Assembly (NCBI GenBank): GCA_014377785.1
Contig: JACMOZ010000261.1
Span: 1-42,737, forward strand
Length of the DNA: 42,737 nt
Direction: 5' to 3'
Source: Aeromicrobium sp.
Lineage (GTDB): Bacteria > Actinomycetota > Actinomycetes > Propionibacteriales > Nocardioidaceae
In this document: positions 25,378 to 33,303 of the stretch, in pieces
How the letters are laid out: each line of letters starts with the position of its first letter
Position numbering within the stretch: position 1 is the stretch's first letter
Translations under genes and position numbers: made by a program
The notes under the pieces: model-generated
Database searches by the model: none
The model's input: only the letters and a program-made list of their open reading frames with translations
What the model was told of the DNA's origin: nothing

Positions 25378-25453
25378 ACCGCGGCAAACAGCCACCCCTC
25401 GCGGGAAGTTGCCCCCGTGACATGGCAGTTTGCCGCGGTCACGTGGTAAACCG
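25378..25453 (-). repeat. Dispersed palindromic repeat, copy 2
   Basis: Inverted arms at 25378-25394 and 25423-25439 match in 16 of 17 positions (ACCGCGGCAAAC at the outside) around a 28-nt loop; CGTGGTAAACCG follows on the right. The reverse complement aligns along its length with 9185-9258 at roughly 80% identity, sharing ATGTCACGGGGG and AACTTCCCGCG. It lies between the end of fadH and the start of the MFS gene. Confidence 0.75.
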
Positions 25454-25459
25454 TCAGGG

Positions 25460-27481
25460 TTAGAGGCGGGCAGCCAACTCGGTGGCTTGTTTGATGGCCC
25501 GCTTCGCGTCGAGTTCGGCGGCGATGTCGGCTCCGCCGATGACGTGTATGGACTTGCCGGACGCTTCGAGCGGTGCGAGGAGTTCGCGCACCGATTCCTG
25601 GCCGGTGCACAGCACAATCGTGTCAACGTCGAGGACGCGGGATTCTTCGTTGTCCTCGCCCTTGTTGAGGGTGATGTGCAGTCCGGCATCGTCGATGCGG
25701 TCATACGAAACACCCGGCACCATCGCGACGCCGGAGTCCTTGAGGGTCGCGCGATGCACCCAGCCGCTGGTCTTGCCCAGATCCTTGCCGAGCGAGGATT
25801 TCTTGCGCTGCAACAAGGTGATCTGCCGTTTGGGCGGCGCCTTGACCTTGGTGCCGAGGCCGCCGCGTCCCACGGAAGGATCGACGACTCCCCAGCGCGC
25901 CATCCAGTGCTCCAGAGTCTCGTTCGTGGAGTGCAACAGGAACTCGCTGACGTCGAAGCCGATACCGCCCGCGCCCATCACGGCGACGCTATTGCCCACC
26001 GGCACGTGGCCCTTGATGACGTCGGCATACGACACGACCTTTGCGTGATCGACGCCCTCGATGGCCGGTATGCGCGGGACGACTCCGGTGGAAATGACTA
26101 TCTCGTCGAAGTCGGCGAGGTCGTCGGCCGTTGCGCGCCGGCCGAGGTGCAATTTGACCCCCGTGGCCTCGATGCGCCGGGAGAAGTAGCGCAACGTTTC
26201 GGCGAATTCTTCTTTGCCGGGGATTTGCATCGCGAGCCGGAACTGACCGCCGATTTCCTGATCGGCCTCGAACAGTTCGACGTGATGGCCACGTCCGGCC
26301 AACTCGGTCGCGGCGGCGAGACCGGCCGGGCCGGCGCCGACAACGGCGATCCGCTTGGCGGTGCGAACAGGCAACAGGATCAACTCGGTTTCATGACCGG
26401 CCCGCGGGTTGACCAGGCATGACGCCCTTTTGTTCTTGAAGGTGTGGTCGAGGCAGGCCTGATTGCAGGCGATGCAGGTGTTGATCAGATCGGCGTCGCC
26501 GGACGCCGCCTTGTTGACGAAGTCGGGATCGGCGAGAAAGGGCCGAGCCATCGAGATCAGGTCGGCGTCGCCGCGAGCGAGGATATCCTCGGCGACCCCG
26601 GGGGTGTTGATCCGATTGGACGCCATGACCGGGATACCGACTTCGGGACGCAGTTTGCCGGTCGCCCAACTGAACGCCGCTCGGGGAACCGAGGTGACGA
26701 TGGTCGGAATCCTTGCTTCGTGCCAACCGATACCGGTATTGATGATGGAAGCTCCGGCCGCTTCGACCTGTTGGGCGAGCTGGACCGTCTCGTCCCAACT
26801 CTGGGCGTTGTCGACGAGGTCGAGCAGGCTCAGGCGATAGAGGATAAGCATGTCGTCGCCGACGGCTTCGCGTACCCGCTGGACGATCTCGGTCGGGAAG
26901 CGCATGCGGTTGTCGGCGCTTCCGCCCCACCGGTCGGTGCGGTCGTTGGTTCGAGCGGTGACGAACTGGTTGATGAGGTAGCCCTCGGAGCCCATGATCT
27001 CGACGCCGTCATAACCGGCGCGTTTGGCCAGTTTGGCGGCCCGGACAAAGTCGTCGACGCATCTGTCGACTTCCTTCGTACTCATCGCTTTGGGGGTGAA
27101 GGGGTTGATCGGCGCCTTGATCTTCGAGGCGCCTTTCTGGAACGGGTGGTAGCCGTAGCGGCCGGCGTGCAGGATCTGCAACGCGATCTTGCCGTCGTGC
27201 TCGTGCACTGCATCGGTCACAACACGGTGTTTGTCGGCCATACGTTTCGACGCCATGAGCGAACCCGCCGGAAGCAACCAGCCGTGCCAATTGGGCGAAT
27301 AACCGCCGGTGATCGCTAGAGCGACGCCGCCCTTCGCCCGCTCGGCGAAATAGGCAGCGAGTTCATCGAGGTGTTTGCTCCGGTCTTCCATCCCGGTATG
27401 CATCGAGCCCATGATGACGCGGTTGCGCAGGGTCTGCGATCCGACCTGAAGCGGCGAAAGGAGGTGCGGGTATTCGGTCAT
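25460..27481 (-). CDS. fadH: 2,4-dienoyl-CoA reductase (NADPH), FadH
   Basis: A 673-residue iron-sulfur flavoenzyme that reduces 2,4-dienoyl-CoA during degradation of polyunsaturated fatty acids. The N-terminal old-yellow-enzyme barrel binds FMN and carries active-site Tyr168 (SEGYLIN) and His254 (GWHEARIPT). A 4Fe-4S cluster is bound by Cys335, Cys338, Cys342 and Cys354. The C-terminal half has FAD (VVGAGPAGLAAATEL) and NADPH (VMGAGGIGFDVSEF) domains. Length and motif spacing follow the E. coli enzyme closely. The NTF2-like gene ends 5 bp upstream on the same strand, so the two share an operon. Confidence 0.95.
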   Translation of the reverse strand: MTEYPHLLSPLQVGSQTLRNRVIMGSMHTGMEDRSKHLDELAAYFAERAKGGVALAITGGYSPNWHGWLLPAGSLMASKRMADKHRVVTDAVHEHDGKIALQILHAGRYGYHPFQKGASKIKAPINPFTPKAMSTKEVDRCVDDFVRAAKLAKRAGYDGVEIMGSEGYLINQFVTARTNDRTDRWGGSADNRMRFPTEIVQRVREAVGDDMLILYRLSLLDLVDNAQSWDETVQLAQQVEAAGASIINTGIGWHEARIPTIVTSVPRAAFSWATGKLRPEVGIPVMASNRINTPGVAEDILARGDADLISMARPFLADPDFVNKAASGDADLINTCIACNQACLDHTFKNKRASCLVNPRAGHETELILLPVRTAKRIAVVGAGPAGLAAATELAGRGHHVELFEADQEIGGQFRLAMQIPGKEEFAETLRYFSRRIEATGVKLHLGRRATADDLADFDEIVISTGVVPRIPAIEGVDHAKVVSYADVIKGHVPVGNSVAVMGAGGIGFDVSEFLLHSTNETLEHWMARWGVVDPSVGRGGLGTKVKAPPKRQITLLQRKKSSLGKDLGKTSGWVHRATLKDSGVAMVPGVSYDRIDDAGLHITLNKGEDNEESRVLDVDTIVLCTGQESVRELLAPLEASGKSIHVIGGADIAAELDAKRAIKQATELAARL

Positions 27482-27486
27482 GTCAC

Positions 27487-27915
27487 TTACCTTCTTGAGA
27501 TCGCAGAGTCTGAGATGGCGGCATCTTCCGTGGCCGCGATGGCCTCGGCCTGGATTTGGGGGAATTGGGCGGCCATGGCCTGGGCGAGTGCGTTGCCGGC
27601 CGAAAGCGGGCGCACCATGACGGTGAGCTCGCTGATCTTGCCTTCGTCGTTGACGTGGATGAAGTCGCAGCCATTGAGGCTCACACCGTCGACGAAGGTC
27701 TCGAAGATCAGCGCGCTGTCCGGGTCGTCGTTGATCTCGTTGACGTAGCGGAAATCGGTGAACACCCGGCCGACGCCGCGAAGGATCGCGTGCACGATCG
27801 GCTTGCCAGCATAGGGTTTGAAGGCGACCGGACTGCGGAAGACGATGTCGTCGGCGAGCAGGTCACCGAGCCCGTCCCAGTCTCCGGCCTCGACAGCTTC
27901 GCGGAACTCTTTCAT
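27487..27915 (-). CDS. NTF2-like (SnoaL-type) protein
   Basis: A 142-residue cone-shaped NTF2-fold protein: FREAVEAGDWDGLGDLLADDIVF at the N-terminus, ETFVDGVSLNGCDFIHVND and ISELTVMVRPL in the sheet. Such proteins act as small isomerases, hydratases or ligand-binding units. Here it precedes fadH and may accompany acyl-CoA metabolism. AGGAG five bases before ATG 27915 decides the start over the GTG at 27921. Confidence 0.8.
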   Translation of the reverse strand: MKEFREAVEAGDWDGLGDLLADDIVFRSPVAFKPYAGKPIVHAILRGVGRVFTDFRYVNEINDDPDSALIFETFVDGVSLNGCDFIHVNDEGKISELTVMVRPLSAGNALAQAMAAQFPQIQAEAIAATEDAAISDSAISRR

Positions 27916-27962
27916 GGGCACTCCTGGCGCTTTGGTTGGAAGACGTGTGGTGGGATGGTCAG

Positions 27963-28211
27963 GTGATTTCGAGAAAAGCGAGTTGGTTCCTGATTGCTGC
28001 GGGAGTCTTCAATGTGGTGATCTGGCCGCGATTCGCCAAGGCGATCGTTGACGATGATCGCGCGTGGGCGGGCCGTCATTGGCACAGCGATCCGACCGCA
28101 TTCTTCTGGGTGCACGCCGTGCTCATCACGGTTGCGGTCTTGGTCGGCCTGGGCGTGCTGGCGGTGGGCATACGCTCTCATCGGTCACTCCGAGCGGCCG
28201 AGTCCAGATAG
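27963..28211 (+). CDS. SCO4848-family small membrane protein
   Basis: An 82-residue protein with two transmembrane helices. It matches the conserved actinobacterial SCO4848 family: KASWFLIAAGVFNVVIWPRF in the first helix and DPTAFFWVHAVLITVAVLVG in the second. The function is unknown. The GTG at 27963 is chosen because homology begins there. The 3' end overlaps the convergent PadR gene by 34 bp. It shares a 47-bp divergent promoter space with the NTF2-like gene. Confidence 0.82.
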   Translation: MISRKASWFLIAAGVFNVVIWPRFAKAIVDDDRAWAGRHWHSDPTAFFWVHAVLITVAVLVGLGVLAVGIRSHRSLRAAESR

Positions 28212-28729
28212 TTCAGCATCTCCTCACACCATTCGAGCCCGGTTTGTTCGGCCCGTATGCCGCCGCGCAGCACCAGATAGGCACCGGCGAGTTCGGCCGG
28301 AAGCGACGTGGGCTCGGAGAAGTTCTTGGCCGAATCGGCCAGGTAATAGTCGAGCTTGGAGCGGTGTTCGTCGCGGCGATTACGGATGCCGTCGACGACG
28401 GCGTCGCGATCGCCGAACCGCATACCGCGCACTTTCACCGCGAATTCGCTGCGTAAGGCCTCCGGCGGTGTGGCCTCTGTGGTCCAGCGGCGAAGCTCGT
28501 CGCGGCCCTCGCCGGTGATCGCGTAGTCCTTTTTGTCGGGGCGTCCCGTCTGTTCGACGAGATGGGCCTCGACCCACTTTTCGCCCTCCATGCGCGCCAG
28601 TACTTTGTAGATTTGCTGGTGGCTGGCTTTCCAGAAGTGACCGATCGACTTGTCGAAGCGTCGCGCCAGGTCATAACCCGAAGCCGACTTTTCGGCGAGG
28701 GAGACGAGGATCGCGTGTTCGAGGGCCAT
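28178..28729 (-). CDS. PadR family transcriptional regulator
   Basis: A 183-residue winged-helix regulator. The N-terminal DNA-binding domain shows ILVSLAEKSASGYDLARRF, the recognition helix region HFWKASHQQIYKVLARM, and the wing KKDYAITGEGRDEL. A helical C-terminal dimerisation domain follows (Vir_reg-type, PadR-s2 subclass by length). The operator at 28742-28761 lies 12 bp upstream of the start codon and suggests autorepression. Target genes besides itself are not evident. Confidence 0.9.
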   Translation of the reverse strand: MALEHAILVSLAEKSASGYDLARRFDKSIGHFWKASHQQIYKVLARMEGEKWVEAHLVEQTGRPDKKDYAITGEGRDELRRWTTEATPPEALRSEFAVKVRGMRFGDRDAVVDGIRNRRDEHRSKLDYYLADSAKNFSEPTSLPAELAGAYLVLRGGIRAEQTGLEWCEEMLNYLDSAARSDR

Positions 28730-28741
28730 GGAGGGACCCTA

Positions 28742-28761
28742 CTATGCAACTAATTGCATAG
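28742..28761. promoter_or_regulatory. Probable PadR operator
   Basis: CTATGCAACTAATTGCATAG is a perfect 8-bp inverted repeat with a 4-bp centre, followed by another TTGCAT half-site (28769-28774). It sits immediately upstream of the padR-type gene, in the form known for PadR-s2 regulators. Confidence 0.7.
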
Positions 28762-28823
28762 CAAGGAATTGCATCGAGAGCGCGGCGGTGAGTATGCGTC
28801 CAGCAAAGGCGAGGAAGTGGACG

Positions 28824-29912
28824 CTAACTCACCGGGAGTTGGGACGCGAGGTATTCCTTGACGGCAACGGCGGCAACCCGTCCTCCGCGATTGGCGCCGA
28901 TCGTGCTCGCCGACGGGCCATAGCCGACGAGTTGGACCCGCGGATCAACGACAGCCGTGGTCCGCTCCAGTTGTATGCCGCCGTGGGGGCCGCGCAGATG
29001 CAGCGGCGCCAGGTGCGAGATCACCGGACGGAAACCGGTGGCCCAGATGATGGCGTCGAGCGGTTCGAAGACCGCTTTTCCTGAGCCGGTCGAAGAGTCG
29101 GCCCACCGTGCGCCGTCGGCCTCAAGGTGCTCGAACATCGGCCTGCGGTCATAGGCACCCAGGTCCTTGGCAGCTTGTTCCTGTTCGCGCAAGATCGAGC
29201 CGGTCACGCTCACGATGCTTTGTGGTGGCAATCCCTGGCGGACCCGTTCTTCGACGAGAGCCACGGCAGCGCGGCCGACATCGGCGTCGAACGGTTCGGT
29301 GCGCCACACCGGCGGGCGTCGGGTGGCCCATACAGTTGCTGCGGCCAACGGAGCGATCTCGCCAAGCAACTGAATCGCCGACCCCCCGGCGCCCACGACG
29401 AGCACCCGTTTGCCCGCGAAGTCTTCGGGTGACGTGTAGTCGACAGTATGGAGTTGCCGGCCACGGAATTTCTCGACGCCGGGATAATAAGGGATGAAGG
29501 GCTGGCCCCAGGTTCCGGTCGCGTTGACGATCGTGCGGGTGAGCCAGCTGCCGCTGTCGGCGGTGACCCGGAGGAGTTCGCCTGTCGATTCGACCCCTGA
29601 GACGCGGACCGGGCGTAACACCGAAAGGGCGAACCGTTGTTCGTATTCGTCGAAATAGTCGGCCATGAATTCGCGGGCCGGCTCTCCGCCTGCAGGCGCG
29701 GAACCAGTCAGGTCAGGCACAGCCATGTCGGGGAGAGCGGCAACGCCGTGCACGTCGCGCATCGTGAGCGATTCCCACCGATGCTGCCACGCTCCACCGG
29801 GGTGGTCGTTGGCGTCGAGTACGACGTGGTTGATGCCAAGGCGCGAGAGGTGAAAAGACGTGGAAAGACCGGCCTGGCCGGCACCGATGACGATGTTGTC
29901 GAAGATCTCCAC
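28824..29912 (-). CDS. Flavin-containing monooxygenase-like protein
   Basis: A protein of about 362 residues with the group B monooxygenase layout: FAD loop IVIGAGQAGLS at the N-terminus, GGAWQHRWESL, the diagnostic FRGRQLHTVDY motif (FxGxxxHxxxY), NADPH loop VLVVGAGGSAIQL, and ATGFRP near the end. It would oxygenate a small lipophilic or sulfur/nitrogen compound in the cytoplasm. The start is likely the GTG at 29912; the open frame upstream is not homologous. It may be co-transcribed with the alpha/beta hydrolase gene, whose stop lies 59 bp upstream. Confidence 0.85.
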   Translation of the reverse strand: MEIFDNIVIGAGQAGLSTSFHLSRLGINHVVLDANDHPGGAWQHRWESLTMRDVHGVAALPDMAVPDLTGSAPAGGEPAREFMADYFDEYEQRFALSVLRPVRVSGVESTGELLRVTADSGSWLTRTIVNATGTWGQPFIPYYPGVEKFRGRQLHTVDYTSPEDFAGKRVLVVGAGGSAIQLLGEIAPLAAATVWATRRPPVWRTEPFDADVGRAAVALVEERVRQGLPPQSIVSVTGSILREQEQAAKDLGAYDRRPMFEHLEADGARWADSSTGSGKAVFEPLDAIIWATGFRPVISHLAPLHLRGPHGGIQLERTTAVVDPRVQLVGYGPSASTIGANRGGRVAAVAVKEYLASQLPVS

Positions 29913-29971
29913 GATGTGTTCAACCACCGGCGTCGCCGGGCCATTCCAACCGGGGCAACAGACGGCGAGGA

Positions 29972-30784
29972 CTACGGGGTCTGGTGGAGTCCTTGCCGGG
30001 CTTGGGCGATGGTCTGATCGATGACCCGGATGATGAGTTCGGGGTCGTCGATCATCGGCACATGACCGCAATGCGGCAGCGCGACGTGACGAGCCGCGGG
30101 CAGCCGTTCCTGCGCCGTTGCCGACTGGCCATAGGGGAGGATTCGATCCTTCGTGCCCCACGCGACGGTGGTCGGAACCTGCACCGGGCGATCGAATTTG
30201 TAGGTCACGCCGGCCTTGATAGTGCGCTCGAAGGCGGAGGCGTGTTTGAGCGCGAGGGCGTCGCCGTAGGCCTCATCGGCAGTGAACCGTTCGGGGTGAA
30301 CATAGAGCACGGAACCTATGAGGCGGCGACCGATGGCCGCGCGCGAAAAGGCATGAAGGAGACGGTCCGGCAGCAGACTGGAAACGCGCAACACGAACAG
30401 AAGGAAAAACGCCTGGAAGCGATCGATCCGGCCGAAGAATCCGGCGGGACTCAGGGCTGTGACCGAGGAGGCGAGTCCGCGCGCGCCGAGTTCGAGGGCG
30501 ATCGCGCCGCCGAGGGAGTTGCCGACGAGATGCGGTCTTTCGATGCCCCAGACGGCGAAGTTTTCGGTGAGGTTTTCACAAGCCGTGTCCATGTCGTAGG
30601 GCACGCTTTTCGGGTAGGCCGGAGATTCGCCGAAGCCCGCGAGGTCAACGGAGATGACGTCGTACTTCTTGGCCAATTGGTTGACGATCGGATCCCAGGC
30701 TTGTCGGCGGTGGCCGATTCCGTGGATCAGGACAAGGGGTTCGCCTGTTCCCTTGCGGTCATGGGCGAGGCGCGACAAAAGCAT
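29972..30784 (-). CDS. Alpha/beta hydrolase
   Basis: A 270-residue alpha/beta-hydrolase. The oxyanion motif HGIGHRRQAWD, nucleophile elbow GNSLGG (Ser90), acid in GTKDRIL and catalytic His in HCGHVPMID form a full triad, with a helical lid between about residues 115 and 190. AAAGGA precedes the ATG. It diverges from the mcr gene, with 122 bp shared, so the palindromic operator at 30879 could also influence it. Ester or lactone hydrolysis is likely; the substrate is unknown. Confidence 0.87.
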   Translation of the reverse strand: MLLSRLAHDRKGTGEPLVLIHGIGHRRQAWDPIVNQLAKKYDVISVDLAGFGESPAYPKSVPYDMDTACENLTENFAVWGIERPHLVGNSLGGAIALELGARGLASSVTALSPAGFFGRIDRFQAFFLLFVLRVSSLLPDRLLHAFSRAAIGRRLIGSVLYVHPERFTADEAYGDALALKHASAFERTIKAGVTYKFDRPVQVPTTVAWGTKDRILPYGQSATAQERLPAARHVALPHCGHVPMIDDPELIIRVIDQTIAQARQGLHQTP

Positions 30785-30870
30785 TATGCGGTCCTTTGCT
30801 GAAGACGTTCGGTAAACGTGACACCGATGATGACACAAACTCCGTACCTTCGGTATGTGGCGGGGGTCAC

Positions 30871-30900
30871 TTGATACCGTGACAGTAGAACTGTCACAAT
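30871..30900 (+). promoter_or_regulatory. Promoter and palindromic operator of the mcr/acyl-CoA dehydrogenase operon
   Basis: GTGACAGTAGAACTGTCAC (30879-30897) is a perfect palindrome with 8-bp arms and a 3-bp centre. It lies between a -35-like TTGATA (30871-30876) and a -10-like CACAAT (30895-30900), spaced 18 bp. Transcription would start at or next to the GTG at 30907. A near-identical site is upstream of fadA (37297-37321). Confidence 0.65.
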
Positions 30901-30906
30901 AGGGCC

Positions 30907-32058
30907 GTGTCAACAACTCCTTCAGGACCCCTCGACGGCGTGCGCGTTGTCGAACTCGTGGGCCTCGGTCCCGGCCCTTTCGCCGCAATGATGCTCGCCG
31001 ATCTCGGTGCCGACGTCATCCGCGTCGACCGTCCCGGTGGCAATATGCTGGCCGTAGCTCCACCGGAACGGGACATCCTCGGCCGTGGGCGCCCGTCGAT
31101 CGCGGTCAACCTCAAGGATCCCCGTGGCGCCGCGCTGGTCCTCGACCTCGTGGACAAAGCCGACGTCCTCATCGAAGGATTCCGTCCCGGCGTCACCGAA
31201 CGCCTCGGCATCGGGCCCGATGACTGCCTCGCCCGGAACCCGAAACTTGTCTACGGCCGGATGACCGGTTGGGGTCAGGACGGTCCGCTCGCTCAAACCG
31301 CCGGCCACGACGTCAACTACATCTCCGTCGCCGGTGCACTCCACCCCATCGGCCGCGCCGGTGGACCGCCGCAGATTCCGCTCAACCTCGTTGGTGACTT
31401 CGGCGGCGGTTCGCTGTATCTCGTCGCCGGAGTCCTCGCCGCGGTCATCGAGGCGCGTACGTCGGGCAAGGGACAAGTCGTGGATGCGGCGATCGTCGAC
31501 GGTGCTGCCCACCTCATGTCGATCATGGTCTCGATGCAACAAGCGGGAGTGTGGAGCGACAACCGCGGCACCAACCTGCTCGACACCGGTGCGCCGTTTT
31601 ATGACGTCTATGAAACCTCTGATGGCAGGCACATGTCGGTCGGCGGGCTCGAACCGCAGTTCTATGCCGCCATGACAGACATCCTTGGTCTCGTTGATCC
31701 ACCAGATAGAAATGACATCGCCGTGTGGCCCGCCCTTCGGTCCGCTCTCGCGGCGAAATTCGCCGAAAAGACCCAAGCGGAGTGGACCGAGATCTTCGAC
31801 GGCAGTGATGCCTGCGTCGCTCCGGTCATACCGCTTTCGGAAGCGCCGAAGCATCCGCACAATGTCGCGCGCGGCACGTATGTCGAGCACGAAGGACTCA
31901 TCCAACCGGCGCCGGCACCACGTTTTTCCCGCACTTCCGCAACCTTGACGAGCCCGCCGGTCAAGGCCGGCGCCAACACCGCCGAAGCCCTCGGCGCCTG
32001 GGGCATCCGGGGCATCGAGCGGCTCCTTGCCGACGGCGTCGCCGTACAAAACGACTGA
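30907..32058 (+). CDS. mcr: Alpha-methylacyl-CoA racemase (CaiB/BaiF family)
   Basis: A 383-residue family III CoA-transferase-fold enzyme. The racemase catalytic residues known from the mycobacterial enzyme align: His134 (AGHDVNYIS), Asp164 (LVGDFGGGS) and Glu249 (GGLEPQFY), each offset by 8 from the M. tuberculosis numbering. It interconverts 2R- and 2S-methylacyl-CoA so that branched chains can enter beta-oxidation. The first gene of an operon with the acyl-CoA dehydrogenase 27 bp downstream. The start GTG lies 6 bp after the predicted -10 with no room for a ribosome binding site, so the mRNA is probably leaderless. Confidence 0.9.
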   Translation: MSTTPSGPLDGVRVVELVGLGPGPFAAMMLADLGADVIRVDRPGGNMLAVAPPERDILGRGRPSIAVNLKDPRGAALVLDLVDKADVLIEGFRPGVTERLGIGPDDCLARNPKLVYGRMTGWGQDGPLAQTAGHDVNYISVAGALHPIGRAGGPPQIPLNLVGDFGGGSLYLVAGVLAAVIEARTSGKGQVVDAAIVDGAAHLMSIMVSMQQAGVWSDNRGTNLLDTGAPFYDVYETSDGRHMSVGGLEPQFYAAMTDILGLVDPPDRNDIAVWPALRSALAAKFAEKTQAEWTEIFDGSDACVAPVIPLSEAPKHPHNVARGTYVEHEGLIQPAPAPRFSRTSATLTSPPVKAGANTAEALGAWGIRGIERLLADGVAVQND

Positions 32059-32085
32059 CCACCTGCCCTCCACCAAAGGACCGCC

Positions 32086-33228
32086 ATGCAGCGCAATATT
32101 TTCGAAGCCGACCACGACTCCTTCCGCGACACCGTCCGCACGTTCTGCGAGAAGGAAATCGTTCCCAATCACAAGGAATGGGAAGCCGCCGGCATCGTGC
32201 CGCGCGATATCTGGCTCAAGGCTGGTGACCTCGGACTGCTGGGCTTCATGATGCCGGAGGAATTCGGCGGTGGCGGCATCGACGACTTCCGCTTCAACGC
32301 GGTGCTTCAGGAGGAGCTGACCCGCGTCGGTGCGAGTGGTGTCGCCTTCGCTCTGCACACCGACCTCGTCTCGGGCTACCTGCTGGCCTACGCGGATGAC
32401 GAACAGAAAGCCCGCTGGTTGCCGAAGTTCTGCACCGGCGAAATGATCACCGCCATCGCGATGACCGAACCCGGCACCGGCTCCGACCTTCAGGGCATCC
32501 AGACGACGGCGGTCAAGGATGGCGACCACTACGTGCTGAACGGGTCGAAGACATTCATCACCAATGGCATCAACGCCGACATGGTGATCGTGGCGTGCAA
32601 GACCGATCCCGATGCGGGTGCGATGGGCCTTTCGCTCATCGTCGTCGAACGCGGCATGGAGGGATTCGAGCGCGGACGCAACCTCGACAAGATCGGCCTG
32701 AAAGCACAGGACACCGCCGAGTTGTTCTTCGACAACGTCAAGGTTCCTGCCGCGAACCTGCTCGGCGAAGAGGGCAAGGGCTTCATCTATTTGATGGAAA
32801 ACCTGCCGCAAGAGCGTCTGACGATCTCGGTCGTCGCCGCGGCCGCATGCCGCAATGTCATCGACATGACTCTCGACTACGTCAAGGAGCGCAAGGCGTT
32901 CGGCAAACCGATCGGCTCGTTCCAGAACACGCGTTTCGTCCTCGCCGAGCTCGAGACCGAACAGCACATCGCCCAGGTCTATGTAGACCGGTCGATCATG
33001 GAACTTAACGCCGGGACGCTCACCATCTCCGATGCGGCCATGGGCAAATGGTGGACAACCGAACTCCAGAAGAAGACCGTCGACAAGTGCCTCCAACTCC
33101 ATGGCGGTTACGGCTACATGAGCGAATACCCGATCGCGCAGGCCTACATCGACACCCGCATCCAGACGATTTATGGCGGCACGACCGAAATCATGAAGGA
33201 GATCATCGGCCGCACGATGGGTCTCTAG
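32086..33228 (+). CDS. Acyl-CoA dehydrogenase
   Basis: A 380-residue FAD enzyme that introduces the 2,3-double bond into acyl-CoA. Typical motifs are AMTEPGTGSDLQGI (FAD/substrate), FITNG, QERLTISVVAAAA, RKAFGKPIGSFQNTRF, and the catalytic Glu368 in YGGTTEIMKEIIGR. The pattern fits long-chain or branched-chain members. It follows mcr in the same operon, so 2-methyl-branched acyl-CoAs are plausible substrates. A strong hairpin (33240-33294) ends the operon. Confidence 0.93.
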   Translation: MQRNIFEADHDSFRDTVRTFCEKEIVPNHKEWEAAGIVPRDIWLKAGDLGLLGFMMPEEFGGGGIDDFRFNAVLQEELTRVGASGVAFALHTDLVSGYLLAYADDEQKARWLPKFCTGEMITAIAMTEPGTGSDLQGIQTTAVKDGDHYVLNGSKTFITNGINADMVIVACKTDPDAGAMGLSLIVVERGMEGFERGRNLDKIGLKAQDTAELFFDNVKVPAANLLGEEGKGFIYLMENLPQERLTISVVAAAACRNVIDMTLDYVKERKAFGKPIGSFQNTRFVLAELETEQHIAQVYVDRSIMELNAGTLTISDAAMGKWWTTELQKKTVDKCLQLHGGYGYMSEYPIAQAYIDTRIQTIYGGTTEIMKEIIGRTMGL

Positions 33229-33239
33229 CATTCAGGTTC

Positions 33240-33294
33240 GACGAGAGAATCGAAGTTGTCGTCAAACAGCCAATACAATTTCGATTCTCTCGTC
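33240..33294. terminator. Bidirectional terminator between acyl-CoA dehydrogenase and zwf
   Basis: Arms GACGAGAGAATCGAAGTTGT (33240-33259) and its complement at 33275-33294 match in 19 of 20 positions, with a 15-nt loop. The hairpin sits between two convergent stop codons and can serve both transcripts. Confidence 0.85.
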
Positions 33295-33303
33295 TTGCGG
33301 TCC

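Noticed and set aside
30922..33231. A 769-codon open frame on the minus strand, antisense to mcr and the acyl-CoA dehydrogenase
   Set aside because: Both plus-strand genes have full catalytic motifs; the antisense frame has no domain and arises from codon bias in high-G+C DNA.
33232..33300. Possible tRNA or small RNA at the GTTCGA-containing hairpin
   Set aside because: The fold is a single long stem between convergent stops with no cloverleaf; a terminator explains it.
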